NCBI RefSeq assembly: GCF_004123835.1
Contig: NZ_MZMU01000003.1
Span: forward strand, 496,001-560,000
DNA: 64,000 nucleotides
Direction of reading: 5' to 3'
DNA from: Rhizobium leguminosarum
GTDB taxonomy: Bacteria; Pseudomonadota; Alphaproteobacteria; Rhizobiales; Rhizobiaceae
The notes under the pieces are model-generated. The model saw only the letters and a program-made list of their open reading frames with translations, was not told the origin of the DNA and did not search any database. Both the position numbers and the translations under genes were made by a program. Shown here one piece after another: positions 15,615-25,163 of the stretch (its first letter is position 1; each line of letters opens with the position of its first letter).

Positions 15615-16942
15615 GCGAAGGCGAAAACCACCACCACGGCAAGAACGAGATCATCATCGTCAAGAGACATGGCGGCGGTGATCACGATGGCGCCCATGGC
15701 GGTGCGTGGAAAATTGCCTATGCCGACTTCATGACGGCGATGATGGCGTTCTTCCTGGTCATGTGGCTGGTCAATGCCGCCAACGAGGAGACCAAGGCCT
15801 CGGTCGCGACCTATTTCAATCCGATCAAACTCTCCGACGAAAAGCCGACCGAGAAGGGCCTGAAGAAGCCCGTCGACAACGCCGAGGGCGAGGAGAGGCA
15901 GGAGAAGTCGAAACAGAAGGAAGAAGATCCGAACGACGGCAAGGCCGCGGCGGATGGTGACGACCAGACATCGACCTCCGGCGACCAAACCAATTATTCC
16001 GAGGCCGATTTCTTCGAAAACCCTTATTCGGTTCTCGCCGAGATCGCCCAGGAAGTCGGCCAGCAGGCCAATGTCAGCGCCAAGGGCGATGGCGGTGCCG
16101 CCGATTCCGGCCCGGCCACCGGTGCCGATGGCGGCGAGGCCTATCGTGATCCCTTCGATCCGGACTTCTGGACGAAGCAGGTCGAGGTCACGACGGCCGG
16201 CAAGCCGCTACCGCCCGGCAAGAGCGACGAGCAGGCGGTCGAGAGCGAGACGACCGAGATCGCCAAGCTTGAGGACGCCAAGCCGATACCGCTGACCACC
16301 GATCAGAAGGCCGCCCAGGAAACCAAAGAAACCAAGGAAACCAAGGGCGCGGCCGAGGCCAAGGACGGCAAAACGCCGGGTAGCAAGTCGCACGAAGACA
16401 AGAAGGCCGAAGCTCAGAAGGACGCCGATCATCAGAAGGATGCGGACAAGAGTGCCGCCGAGACCGAGCAGCAGCAGCAGAAGGAAGCCGAGCAGCTGCA
16501 GGCGCAGATCGCCCAGCAGATCGGCGGCGTTGCCGGCAAGCTCGCCGAAGGCCTGACCGTGACGGCGTCCGAAGGCGGATTGCTGGTCAGCATCTCCGAC
16601 CAGACCGACGATTCGATGTTCAATATCGGTTCTGCGGTTCCGCGCCAGGAAATGGTGCTCGCCATGGAAAAGATCGGCGCGATCCTGAAGGAGAGGGGTG
16701 GTGCGGTTGCCATCCGAGGCCACACGGACGGTCGCCAGTATAAGGGCACGCAGAACGAGAACTGGCGGCTTTCGATGGACCGCGCTCAGAGCGCCTACTA
16801 CATGCTCATGCGCGGCGGGCTCGACGAGAAACGCATCTCCCAGGTCTCCGGCTTTGCCGACCGTCGGCTGAAGCTGCCGTCTGACCCGTTCAACGCGACC
16901 AACCGCCGGATCGAAATTCTGGTGCAGGCGGATCAAGGATAG
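15611..16942 (+). CDS. motB: Flagellar motor stator protein MotB
   Basis: Stator subunit that anchors MotA/MotB to peptidoglycan and carries the proton-binding aspartate. It has 443 residues. The single transmembrane helix ([20 protein letters not shown]) contains Asp39, the expected proton site. A long low-complexity, Lys/Glu/Gln-rich linker (about 75-305) precedes an OmpA-like domain ([20 protein letters not shown] to TNRRIEILV). The long linker suits rhizobia, where periplasmic MotC binds MotB. Confidence 0.96.
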   Translation: MSEGENHHHGKNEIIIVKRHGGGDHDGAHGGAWKIAYADFMTAMMAFFLVMWLVNAANEETKASVATYFNPIKLSDEKPTEKGLKKPVDNAEGEERQEKSKQKEEDPNDGKAAADGDDQTSTSGDQTNYSEADFFENPYSVLAEIAQEVGQQANVSAKGDGGAADSGPATGADGGEAYRDPFDPDFWTKQVEVTTAGKPLPPGKSDEQAVESETTEIAKLEDAKPIPLTTDQKAAQETKETKETKGAAEAKDGKTPGSKSHEDKKAEAQKDADHQKDADKSAAETEQQQQKEAEQLQAQIAQQIGGVAGKLAEGLTVTASEGGLLVSISDQTDDSMFNIGSAVPRQEMVLAMEKIGAILKERGGAVAIRGHTDGRQYKGTQNENWRLSMDRAQSAYYMLMRGGLDEKRISQVSGFADRRLKLPSDPFNATNRRIEILVQADQG

Positions 16943-16946
16943 TCGA

Positions 16947-18242
16947 ATGGCGCGTCGGCAGCATCGTTACGTCGGATTTGTGGCTCTCGGCCTGGCGATG
17001 CTTTCGCCGGCCGCAGCCAATGCGCAGGATCCGGACGATCTCGCGCCCTACAAAATGCTGCGGTCGCTGCAATTCGTGCAGGATTCCGTCGTTACCGGCG
17101 ATCATTCGGCCGGTGAGATGCAGCGCTTCATGCTGGGCACGATCGACACGCGGCTGCGCACCGTCGAACCGTCGATCTTCGACGACGACCGCAATGTCGA
17201 CGCAGCGCTGATCTACACGATGAGCGGCGGTAATCCCCAGACGCTCGAATATCTGATCGCCCACGACGTCAACGGCTATTTCGACAACCGCGTCACCGAT
17301 GTGCTGCGCAAATATCTGAGCGGCAAGGGCCTCCTCGTCGCCAAGACGCTGCAGGAGACGGCTAGGGAATATCGCGACAAGAAGATCGGCCCCTACCTTG
17401 CGCTCATCGGCGGCAACGTGCTGATCGCGACGAAACCGACAGACGCGCTGGATCTCTACGATCAGGCGCGCCTTGCCGCCCCGGGCACGATCGTCGAGGA
17501 GGCGGCGTTGCGGCGCTCCGTCGCCATTTGCGTCGACAAGGGGATGCTCGACAGGGGAATGGCCTATTCGCAGCGCTATGTCAGACGCTTCCTGCATTCG
17601 CCCTATGCCAGCCAGTTCGCCGATCTTTTCGTCACCCTCGTCGTCGGCCACGATCACGACGTGAAACCCCAGGATGTCATCGACATCCTGTCCTTCATGG
17701 ACGCACCGCGCCAACGCGAGGTTTATCTGCGCATCGCCCGCGCCGCCGCGATATCAGGCAAGCCGGAGCTGGCGCGCATGGCGGTCGGACGCGTGCAGTC
17801 GCTTGGCGGCGGCACCGACAATGCTTTCGGTCCGCTCGCGGATTTCTATGGCGGCATGGCAGGCCTTCCCACGGAGGATATCGATCAGGCAGCAAAGAAT
17901 GTCAGCGGCATCGACGGCAACGCGCTGTCGCGGCGGGATCAGGCGCTGCAGGAGGCGGCGCGATCCGTTGCCGAGCAGATCCTGCGCGCTCCCGACCCGG
18001 CAAGCTTGACGCAAGCCTCCAATCCTAACACTGATCATCAAGAAATCACTTCTGAAAAGGCTGCGGCGATAGCCACGCAACCGGGAGCGCCAGGCGCGCT
18101 TCCCGAGCCTGTTCCGGGAGGTGTGGCATCGACTGGCCAAAGCCAGGATACCGACCCCTCATTCAACGCATTTGTGACGACCAATCGATCCAAGCTCGAC
18201 GAGATCGACGGTCTTCTGGCGCAAGAAGGCAACGAACAATGA
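16947..18242 (+). CDS. motC: Periplasmic motor protein MotC
   Basis: Rhizobium-specific periplasmic motility protein thought to bind the MotB linker and gate the stator. It has 431 residues with a signal peptide (MARRQHRYVGFVALGLAMLS, cleaved after ANAQ) and a helical body with paired repeats (ALIYTMSGGNPQTLEYLIAH, GGNVLIATKPTDALDLYDQA). It starts four bases after motB and overlaps the fliK start. motE, its chaperone gene, is in the upstream operon. Confidence 0.93.
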   Translation: MARRQHRYVGFVALGLAMLSPAAANAQDPDDLAPYKMLRSLQFVQDSVVTGDHSAGEMQRFMLGTIDTRLRTVEPSIFDDDRNVDAALIYTMSGGNPQTLEYLIAHDVNGYFDNRVTDVLRKYLSGKGLLVAKTLQETAREYRDKKIGPYLALIGGNVLIATKPTDALDLYDQARLAAPGTIVEEAALRRSVAICVDKGMLDRGMAYSQRYVRRFLHSPYASQFADLFVTLVVGHDHDVKPQDVIDILSFMDAPRQREVYLRIARAAAISGKPELARMAVGRVQSLGGGTDNAFGPLADFYGGMAGLPTEDIDQAAKNVSGIDGNALSRRDQALQEAARSVAEQILRAPDPASLTQASNPNTDHQEITSEKAAAIATQPGAPGALPEPVPGGVASTGQSQDTDPSFNAFVTTNRSKLDEIDGLLAQEGNEQ

Positions 18243-19675
18243 TGGATATAAGCGTCTCGGGCGGAGCCTCCGGTACGGAGACGGCTGCGGTTGCGAAATC
18301 CGCGCGACTGGCCGGAAAAGGTGATGCTGACGGCCAAAGGAACGGCTTCTTCGACGCGCTTGCCAAGGCAGGCAGCGATGCCGTCAATGACGAGCCCGAC
18401 GATGCGCAGCCGGATCAGGGCGTGGCTGCCGATGGCGGCGCCGAGAAAGTGGCGCGGACGATCCGCGGCCGCAGTAGTGCAAAGCCGTTGATCGACCTCG
18501 GCGACGCCGCGCTGAAGGCACAGGCGGAGGTGCAGCCGGAAACGATTGCCAGTGTTGAAAAGGCCACGACAAAGCCCGTAAAGGCCGAGGTCAAAATGCC
18601 GGCCGATCTCGACTTCGGCAAGCTCGATCCGAAGGACAGTCTCGCAGACGGGGTCGCTCCGGCAGCAAAGGGCGGCAAACACAGCAAGGCCGACGCGCTG
18701 GAAACCGATACGGACAAGGTCAGCGGCGATGATGATGGCGGCATTTCCGATGTTCTGGGTCTGCTGAAGCAGGAGCCTGCCGACGGGACCGTGACTCTGC
18801 AGGCGGCGGCCACCGCACATCACGTCTCCGCCAAGGTCGACGAGACTGGAGCGGCCGACAAGAAACTCGATGGTATCGAAGCCAAGGCGGGCGGCCATGC
18901 GTCCGACGCTCTTGCCGCCGTCAGCGGCAACGTCGAGAGCGGCGAGGCGGATGACATCAAGGTCCCCGGATCGGAGACTGCCGAAGCGGCCGATGGCAAG
19001 ACATTCAGGATCAGCCGTGCCGATGGCCGCGGCGTGTCGATGGATGTCCACATCGGCACGGATCAGGCCGCGCCGAAAAATGGTTCGAAGAAGGCCGATG
19101 TCGAAAACGTTTCGGTGCTCGAATCGCGCCGCTATATCGGCCTGATGCAGAATTCGAATTCCGCCGCCGTCACCGCCGCTCTCTCCGGCGATTCCGAATG
19201 GGCGCGCGCCATGGAGCCGAGCTCGGCGCTCTCCAACGCGGCGGAATGGACGAGCACCGGCAAGGTGGTCAATACGTTGAAGATCCAGATGAACCCGCTC
19301 GATCTCGGCCTGGTGACGGCGACCATGCGCCTGTCCGGCGACGCCCTCAACGTCGACCTCAAGGTCGAAACCGGGGCGGCCTATCGTCAAATGAAGGAAG
19401 ATCACGGCAAGATTCTCGAAGCTCTGCGCAGCCAGGGTTACGCGGTCGAAAACGTCACCATCAGCATGGCGCCGGTCGAGCGTCCCGACGCCGGCAATCA
19501 GGGCCAGGCCTCCCAGCAGCAGTCGCTCCCTCAGCAGGGGCAGGGCGGCGAGGCGCGCGATCGCCAAAATCAGACGGCACAGCGGACGGACGGAGGCTTT
19601 AATGGCGCAGGCGATACCAATATTGAAGACGCTCGTTCTGGCGGCAGCAGCAGCACTGGCGGCGTTTACCTCTGA
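18239..19675 (+). CDS. fliK: Flagellar hook-length control protein FliK (formerly MotD)
   Basis: Hook ruler and substrate-specificity switch protein; this locus was called motD in Sinorhizobium and later shown to be fliK. It has 478 residues: a long low-complexity N-terminal region and a C-terminal Flg_hook domain (about 338-408; TLKIQMNPLDLGLVTATMRL, LEALRSQGYAVENVTISMAP) followed by a Gln-rich tail. The start ATGATG overlaps the motC TGA. Its 3' end overlaps the transglycosylase gene by 74 bases. Confidence 0.9.
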   Translation: MMDISVSGGASGTETAAVAKSARLAGKGDADGQRNGFFDALAKAGSDAVNDEPDDAQPDQGVAADGGAEKVARTIRGRSSAKPLIDLGDAALKAQAEVQPETIASVEKATTKPVKAEVKMPADLDFGKLDPKDSLADGVAPAAKGGKHSKADALETDTDKVSGDDDGGISDVLGLLKQEPADGTVTLQAAATAHHVSAKVDETGAADKKLDGIEAKAGGHASDALAAVSGNVESGEADDIKVPGSETAEAADGKTFRISRADGRGVSMDVHIGTDQAAPKNGSKKADVENVSVLESRRYIGLMQNSNSAAVTAALSGDSEWARAMEPSSALSNAAEWTSTGKVVNTLKIQMNPLDLGLVTATMRLSGDALNVDLKVETGAAYRQMKEDHGKILEALRSQGYAVENVTISMAPVERPDAGNQGQASQQQSLPQQGQGGEARDRQNQTAQRTDGGFNGAGDTNIEDARSGGSSSTGGVYL

Positions 19676-20180
19676 GGCGATCGCCTCCACCGGCGCCTGC
19701 GAACGCGAGATCCAGTCGGCAGCGGCCAAATACGGCATCCCGGAAGGCATCCTCTATTCGGTTGGGCTGACGGAGACCGGCCGCAAGGGCTCGCTCTATC
19801 CCTACGCCATGAATGTCGAAGGCAAGGCGATCTTTCCGCCCTCGGAGCAGGACGCGATGCGGCAGTTCGATGTCGCCCGCAGCAGCGGCGCGAAGCTCAT
19901 CGACATCGGCTGTATGCAGATCAACCATTACTTTCACAGCGAGAATTTCCGCTCCGCCGAGGAGATGTTCGACCCGCATCGCAACGTCGAGTATGCGGCA
20001 AAATTCCTCCGCAATCTGCATGACCGTCACGAGACATGGACGATGGCGGTAGCCAGATACCATGCCGGACCGAACAATAATCCGGCGCAGAAGCAATATG
20101 TCTGCCGCGTCATCTCCAATCTCGTTGCCACGGGCTATGGCAAGTGGACTCTCAATGCGAGTAACTTTTGCCGAAATTGA
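19602..20180 (+). CDS. Lytic transglycosylase (SLT family), probably flagellum-associated
   Basis: Periplasmic muramidase expected to open peptidoglycan for the rod. It has 192 residues, a signal peptide (about 1-28, LVLAAAAALAAFTSEAIAST), and the SLT fold: YGIPEGILYSVGLTETGRKG with the catalytic Glu, IDIGCMQINHYFHSENF, and MAVARYHAGPNN. GGAGG lies 6 bases before ATG. It overlaps the fliK 3' end by 74 bases in another frame. With a rod-binding protein lacking a hydrolase domain encoded at 30239, the two would divide the job that enterobacterial FlgJ does in one chain. Confidence 0.88.
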   Translation: MAQAIPILKTLVLAAAAALAAFTSEAIASTGACEREIQSAAAKYGIPEGILYSVGLTETGRKGSLYPYAMNVEGKAIFPPSEQDAMRQFDVARSSGAKLIDIGCMQINHYFHSENFRSAEEMFDPHRNVEYAAKFLRNLHDRHETWTMAVARYHAGPNNNPAQKQYVCRVISNLVATGYGKWTLNASNFCRN

Positions 20181-20204
20181 TTCAACCAAAGATGGAAGAG
20201 GCGT

Positions 20205-20228
20205 ATTGTGACGAAACTGTGTCACAAT
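20205..20228. promoter_or_regulatory. Inverted repeat upstream of rem
   Basis: ATTGTGAC (20205-20212) and GTCACAAT (20221-20228), a perfect 8-bp inverted repeat with an 8-base spacer and no following T tract. A candidate dimer operator; it could also be the transcript end of the transglycosylase gene. Confidence 0.5.
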
Positions 20229-20268
20229 GTGGCAGGAATCCGGCATGAATCCCCTGCGCAAGTCATAT

Positions 20269-20284
20269 TTAACCGACCGTTAAC
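20269..20284 (+). promoter_or_regulatory. Consensus CtrA box in the rem promoter region
   Basis: TTAACCGACCGTTAAC, a full match to TTAA-N7-TTAAC, 176 bases before the rem start. TGCGCAAG immediately upstream (20255-20262) resembles the element found before flgB. Further degenerate TTAA/TTAAC boxes lie at 20355-20390. Confidence 0.65.
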
Positions 20285-20460
20285 TTTTCCACGAAATTTT
20301 GGTGTGCATAATCAGGCGTACCCACTAGATATAGATCAAATCGCTACCCAGATCTTAATCAATTATTAGTTTCTGCCATTAACTTTAACGAGTTGTCGCC
20401 GATTCGTGCGATTCGTACCCATAGATCATCGAAGTGCCACACTGATTCGGAGGCGGACGA

Positions 20461-21132
20461 ATGATCGTAGTGGTTGATGAGCGTGAGCTCGTGAAAGATG
20501 GATACACATCTCTGTTCGGTCGTGAGGGCATTCCCTCCACCGGCTTTGATCCAGCGGAATTTGGCGAGTGGGTGCAGACCGCCGCCGATTCCGATATAGC
20601 TGCAGTCGAGGCCTTTCTGATCGGTCAGGGCCAGCGCAACTTCGAACTGCCCCGGGCGATCCGGGACCGGTCGATGGCGCCGGTGATTGCGGTCAGCGAC
20701 CAGCACTCGCTCGAAAACACTCTTGCGCTTTTCGATTGCGGCGTCGACGACGTGGTGCGCAAACCGGTGCATCCCCGCGAGATCCTCGCAAGGGCGGCAG
20801 CGATCCGGCGCCGGCTGAAGGCGATCACCAATTACACCGAGATCGGCGGGATCCGCGTCTTCTCGGATGGTCGTGACCCCGAGATCAACGGCGAAGTCTT
20901 CGCACTTCCTCGCCGCGAGCGCCGCATCCTCGAATATTTGATCGCCAATCGCGGTCGCCGGGTCACCAAGACCCAGATCTTCAACGCCATCTACGGCATC
21001 TTCGATGAAGAGGTCGAGGAGAACGTCGTCGAAAGCCACATCTCGAAGCTGCGCAAGAAGCTGCGCAAGAAGCTTGGCGTCGATCCGGTCGATTCCAAGC
21101 GCTTCCTTGGTTACTGCATTGATTGGGCCTGA
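20461..21132 (+). CDS. rem: Motility transcriptional activator Rem (OmpR family)
   Basis: Rem activates swimming genes in exponential phase in Sinorhizobium. It has 223 residues: a degenerate receiver domain (1-120) and a winged-helix DNA-binding domain (about 125-223; [36 protein letters not shown]). The position of the phospho-accepting Asp (aligned [10 protein letters not shown]) holds Glu50, while D6/E7 and the KP pair are kept, so activity probably does not depend on phosphorylation. It is monocistronic, preceded by a 280-base regulatory region. Likely targets are the surrounding flagellar promoters. Confidence 0.94.
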   Translation: MIVVVDERELVKDGYTSLFGREGIPSTGFDPAEFGEWVQTAADSDIAAVEAFLIGQGQRNFELPRAIRDRSMAPVIAVSDQHSLENTLALFDCGVDDVVRKPVHPREILARAAAIRRRLKAITNYTEIGGIRVFSDGRDPEINGEVFALPRRERRILEYLIANRGRRVTKTQIFNAIYGIFDEEVEENVVESHISKLRKKLRKKLGVDPVDSKRFLGYCIDWA

Positions 21133-21140
21133 TTTTCTCG

Positions 21141-21160
21141 GCCGGGCGACGGCGCCCGGC
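21141..21160 (+). terminator. Hairpin after rem
   Basis: 8-bp GC-rich stem GCCGGGCG/CGCCCGGC with a 4-base loop just after the rem stop. There is no T tract, so termination would be weak. Confidence 0.5.
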
Positions 21161-21204
21161 TGAACCTCAAAGTTGGCCTCGCAACTCGCCATGACAGACA
21201 GCTT

Positions 21205-21226
21205 CACGCAAGGCCCGACAAATACT
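21205..21226 (+). promoter_or_regulatory. CACGCAAG element upstream of flgE
   Basis: CACGCAAG at 21205-21212 matches the first block of the flgB element; the second block is only partly matched (ATAC at 21222). It lies 47 bases before the flgE start. Confidence 0.35.
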
Positions 21227-21258
21227 CTCGTGCATAACAGGTAAAACGAGGTTTTCAG

Positions 21259-22566
21259 ATGAGCATTTTCGGCAGCATGAAGACGGCAGTATCGGGGATG
21301 AACGCTCAGGCCAACCGCCTCAGCACCGTCGCCGACAACATCGCCAACGTTAACACCACCGGTTACAAGGCTGTGTCGACGAGCTTCTCGTCGCTGGTTC
21401 TGCCCTCCTCGGGCGGCAATTACAATTCCGGCGGCGTTCAGACCTCCGTCCGCCAGGCCGTCTCCGACCAGGGCGATATTTCCTACACCACGTCGAGCAC
21501 CGATCTTGCAATCTCGGGCGACGGCTTCTTCATCGTCCAGGGTCCTGACGGCACGCCGGTTCTGACCCGCGCCGGCGACTTCACCAAGGACGACGAAGGC
21601 AATCTCGTCAACGCCGCCGGCTTCATGCTGATGGGCTATTCCTACGACTCCGGCGCTCCAGCCGTCGTGGTCAACGGCTTCGACGGCCTCGTTCCCGTCA
21701 ATGTCAACCAGGATGGCCTGACCGCTATCGCCTCGACATCCGGTGTCTTCAAGGGCAACCTGGATTCCAACGCCAAGGTCGCTCCGGTTGCTCCTGCGAC
21801 GCTGCCGAGCGACAACTTGGCCACGACGACGACCGACACCAAGAAGGTCTCGATGGTCGCCTATGACCGTCTCGGCAACAAGGTGATGTACGACTTCTAC
21901 TTCACGAAGCAATCGGTCGTGACACCGCCGCCGGCGACAGGTACGGCCGCCACCTGGCAGGTTTCGATCTACCGCAACGCTGACGCAGCGGTGGGCGGCA
22001 CGACCTCCTTCCCATACGCCCCCGGTGGTGCCGCTGCCGCTGTCGGCACGGGAACGCTGACCTTCGACCGCGATGGCAAGATGCTCACGGGCGGCGCCGT
22101 TAACATCGCCGATACGGTGACTGGCCAGACGATCGCCATGGATTTCTCCGGTTTCACCCAACTCGGCGCCGCCTTCTCCGGCACCGGTACGCCGAACGGC
22201 CAGGCAGCGACCCCCGTCAAGGACGTCACGATCGACGGCGACGGCATCGTCTACGCCAAGTACGAAGACGGCAGCACTAAGCCGCTTTATCGTATTCCGC
22301 TGGCCAACGTCGCAAGCCCCGACAAGCTGACGCTGATGAGCGGCAACGTCTACAGCGCCAACGGCCAGTCGGGCGTCACCGTCACCGGCTTCCCGCAGAC
22401 CAACGGCCTCGGCACGATCAAAGCAGGCGCTCTCGAAGGTTCGAACGTCGACCTCGCCGGCGAACTCACCGAGATGATCGAATCGCAGCGCAGCTATACC
22501 GCCAATTCCAAGGTGTTCCAGACGGGATCCGACATTATGGACGTTCTCGTCAACCTCAAGAGATAA
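21259..22566 (+). CDS. flgE: Flagellar hook protein FlgE
   Basis: Hook subunit of 435 residues. N-terminus MSIFGSMKTAVSGMNAQANR, then NIANVNTTGYKAVSTSFSSL; a long surface region; and the C-terminal axial block LEGSNVDLAGELTEMIESQR SYTANSKVFQTGSDIMDVL. First gene of flgE-flgK-flgL-flaF-flbT-flgD-fliQ-flhA-fliR. Confidence 0.97.
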   Translation: MSIFGSMKTAVSGMNAQANRLSTVADNIANVNTTGYKAVSTSFSSLVLPSSGGNYNSGGVQTSVRQAVSDQGDISYTTSSTDLAISGDGFFIVQGPDGTPVLTRAGDFTKDDEGNLVNAAGFMLMGYSYDSGAPAVVVNGFDGLVPVNVNQDGLTAIASTSGVFKGNLDSNAKVAPVAPATLPSDNLATTTTDTKKVSMVAYDRLGNKVMYDFYFTKQSVVTPPPATGTAATWQVSIYRNADAAVGGTTSFPYAPGGAAAAVGTGTLTFDRDGKMLTGGAVNIADTVTGQTIAMDFSGFTQLGAAFSGTGTPNGQAATPVKDVTIDGDGIVYAKYEDGSTKPLYRIPLANVASPDKLTLMSGNVYSANGQSGVTVTGFPQTNGLGTIKAGALEGSNVDLAGELTEMIESQRSYTANSKVFQTGSDIMDVLVNLKR

Positions 22567-22585
22567 GCAAGGTACCGGGTAAGCC

Positions 22586-24073
22586 ATGTCGCTCACATCC
22601 GCACTTAATACCGCGCAGAATATATTCAACAATACGGGCACTCAGAGCAGTGTCGTATCGAACAATATTTCGAATGCGGGCAACAAAGATTACGTGCGCC
22701 GGCAGGCGATGCTCACCACGTCCTTGAATGGCGCGCAGGTCGTCAAGATCGACCGCGCGCAGGAAGAGGCGCTGCTGCGCCAATATCTCAAGACATCCTC
22801 TCAGGACAGTGCCCAGCAGGCATTGCTCGGCGGTCTTGAGGACCTCAAGTCGATCGTGGGTGGCAACGACTACGAAACGTCGCCATCCACCTATCTCGGT
22901 GTTTTCCAGCAGAAGCTTCAGGCCTTCCGCACGACGCCGGGCAGCACCGTCGCCGCTCAGGGCGCCATCACCGCCGCGCAGGACGTCGCCAACTCGCTGA
23001 ACAATGCCTCGCAATCCGTTCAGAACGTCCGCGCCACCGCCGACAAGCAGATCGCCACCGACGTCGATAAGCTGAATACGCTTCTCAGCGACTTCGAGAA
23101 GGCCAACAATGCGGTGAAGACCGCCACGGCCTCGGGTGCGGATGCATCCGGCGCCCTCGACGAGCGTGAGAAGGCTCTCAAGCAGATTTCGCAGATCGTC
23201 GGCGTCAACGCAACGACGCGCGACAATAACGACATGGTGCTGAGCACGTCTGACGGGACGATCCTCTTCGAGACGATCCCGCGCAAGGTGACGTTCAAGT
23301 CTCAGGATGTCTATACCGCGACCATCACCGGCAATTCGGTCTATGTTGACGGTGTGGCACTTCCGCGCGGCAGTGGATCGACGACGACGGGGCAGGGAAG
23401 CCTTCAGTCTCTCCTCCAGGTGCGCGACGAAATCGCCCCGAACTTCCAGAAGCAGCTCGACGAAGTCGCCCGCGGCCTGGTCTCGCTCTTCAAGGAGCAG
23501 AATACGGTAGCCGGTCCGGCCTATGTGCCCGGCCTCTTCACCTGGAGCGGCGGTACGGTCGATACCGGCGCCACCGCGGTTGCCGGCATGGCGGCGACCA
23601 TCACGATCAGCAGCCGCGTCATCACCTCGCAAGGCGGCGATCCGATGCGCCTGCGCGATGGTGGCGTCAACGCCACCGGCCTCGTCCTGAACACGTCAGG
23701 CGCCAGCGGTTATACGACTGAACTCGATCGTCTCTATACCGCATTGGGCTCCGACATCGATTTCGATCCAGCGGCGGGGACGCCGGTCGGGTTCGACGCC
23801 ACGACCGGCATCGATTCAAACGTCAGCATCATGGAATTCGCCACGAATTCGCTTGGCTGGCTCGAACAGTACCGCAGCAATGCCACGACGGCGGCGGAGA
23901 ACACCTCGGCGGCGCTGTCACGCTCCGACGAAGCCTATTCCAACGAGACGGGCGTCAACCTCGACGAGGAGCTGACGTTGCTCCTCGACATAGAGCAGTC
24001 CTACAAGGCGGCGACCAAGATCCTGAACGCCGTTGACGAAATGTTGAAGTCATTGCTGGATATTGCGAGTTAA
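22586..24073 (+). CDS. flgK: Flagellar hook-associated protein 1 (FlgK)
   Basis: Hook-filament junction protein of 495 residues. N-terminus MSLTSALNTAQNIFNNTGTQ, then VSNNISNAGNKDYVRRQAML; C-terminus ETGVNLDEELTLLLDIEQSY KAATKILNAVDEMLKSLLDI. It starts 19 bases after flgE and three bases before flgL. Confidence 0.95.
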   Translation: MSLTSALNTAQNIFNNTGTQSSVVSNNISNAGNKDYVRRQAMLTTSLNGAQVVKIDRAQEEALLRQYLKTSSQDSAQQALLGGLEDLKSIVGGNDYETSPSTYLGVFQQKLQAFRTTPGSTVAAQGAITAAQDVANSLNNASQSVQNVRATADKQIATDVDKLNTLLSDFEKANNAVKTATASGADASGALDEREKALKQISQIVGVNATTRDNNDMVLSTSDGTILFETIPRKVTFKSQDVYTATITGNSVYVDGVALPRGSGSTTTGQGSLQSLLQVRDEIAPNFQKQLDEVARGLVSLFKEQNTVAGPAYVPGLFTWSGGTVDTGATAVAGMAATITISSRVITSQGGDPMRLRDGGVNATGLVLNTSGASGYTTELDRLYTALGSDIDFDPAAGTPVGFDATTGIDSNVSIMEFATNSLGWLEQYRSNATTAAENTSAALSRSDEAYSNETGVNLDEELTLLLDIEQSYKAATKILNAVDEMLKSLLDIAS

Positions 24074-24076
24074 GCC

Positions 24077-25129
24077 ATGAAGAGCTCATTTATTTCAAGT
24101 TCGGCCATTCAGAATGCGATGCGGTTGACGATCCGTCAGGCGCAGAACCAGATGACGAAGGCGACGATGGAAGCGACGACCGGAGTCTATGCCGATATCG
24201 GCGTCTCGCTCGGTGGCAACGCCGCCAGGAGCGTCGACTTCAGCCGCGAGGTCGACCGGATAGCCTCGATCAAATCAAGCAATTCGCTTGTCACCGCGCG
24301 CATGGAATCCTCGCAGCTTGGCCTTTCCAAGATGAAGGATGTCGGCGACGGCCTCGTTTCGAAGCTGACGGCGCTCCAGGGCAGCCACGATCCCGGCAGC
24401 ATCACCGTCGCCATCCAGTCGGCGACCAGCGCCCTGTCCACGATGATGGACACGGCCAATACCATGGTAAACGGCGAATATCTGTTCTCGGGCATCAACA
24501 CCGATGTGCAGCCGCTGACAGACAAGACGGCCGCGACGAGTGCTGCCATCGTCACGCAGTTGAATGCCTACGCTGCCGCTCTTGTCCCCCCGAAGGCAGT
24601 CAAGGATCTGACCGGCGCCGAAATGAGCACCTTCATCACCACGACGGTAGAGCCGATGTTCAACCAGGCTGCCTGGACCGATCCGACGACCGGTTGGTCG
24701 CAGGCATCGAACCAGAATATGACGAGCCGCATCAGCAACTCCGAAGTGATCGAATCCTCGACCAATGCCAATTCCGAGGGCATGCGTTACTTCGCGCTTG
24801 CCTCGGTGATGGCCTCGGCACTATTGGGTCAGAACCTGAGCAGCGATGCGATGAGCACGGTGTCCAAGCAGGCGATCAGCTATACGGCGAAGGCAACCAG
24901 CGGTCTGGTCACCCAGGCAAGCCAGCTCGGTCTTTCCCAAGAGCGCGTCAAGAAGTCGAACGACGCTCTCGACGCTCAATCGAACATCATCAAGAACAAG
25001 CTTGTCGATCTCCAGGGCGTCGATCCTTACGAAGCCTCGACCCTCGTCAAGACTTTGGAAACGCAGCTTGAAACCGCTTACACGATCGTCTCGAAGATCC
25101 AGCAGTTGAGTCTTGTAAACTACCTTTGA
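24077..25129 (+). CDS. flgL: Flagellar hook-associated protein 3 (FlgL)
   Basis: Junction protein between FlgK and the filament, 350 residues, flagellin-like at both ends: RLTIRQAQNQMTKATMEATT near the N-terminus and VDLQGVDPYEASTLVKTLET QLETAYTIVSKIQQLSLVNYL at the C-terminus. It lies directly after flgK, as expected. Confidence 0.94.
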   Translation: MKSSFISSSAIQNAMRLTIRQAQNQMTKATMEATTGVYADIGVSLGGNAARSVDFSREVDRIASIKSSNSLVTARMESSQLGLSKMKDVGDGLVSKLTALQGSHDPGSITVAIQSATSALSTMMDTANTMVNGEYLFSGINTDVQPLTDKTAATSAAIVTQLNAYAAALVPPKAVKDLTGAEMSTFITTTVEPMFNQAAWTDPTTGWSQASNQNMTSRISNSEVIESSTNANSEGMRYFALASVMASALLGQNLSSDAMSTVSKQAISYTAKATSGLVTQASQLGLSQERVKKSNDALDAQSNIIKNKLVDLQGVDPYEASTLVKTLETQLETAYTIVSKIQQLSLVNYL

Positions 25130-25163
25130 TGAGCAAAGGCGCGCAATAAAGAAGGATGCATGA

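Noticed and set aside
20205..20228. CRP-type site upstream of rem
   Set aside because: TGTGA and TCACA are present but spaced by 10 bases, not 6.
20359..22641. 760-codon minus-strand frame opposite rem and flgE
   Set aside because: Antisense to two certain genes; no domain or ribosome binding site seen.
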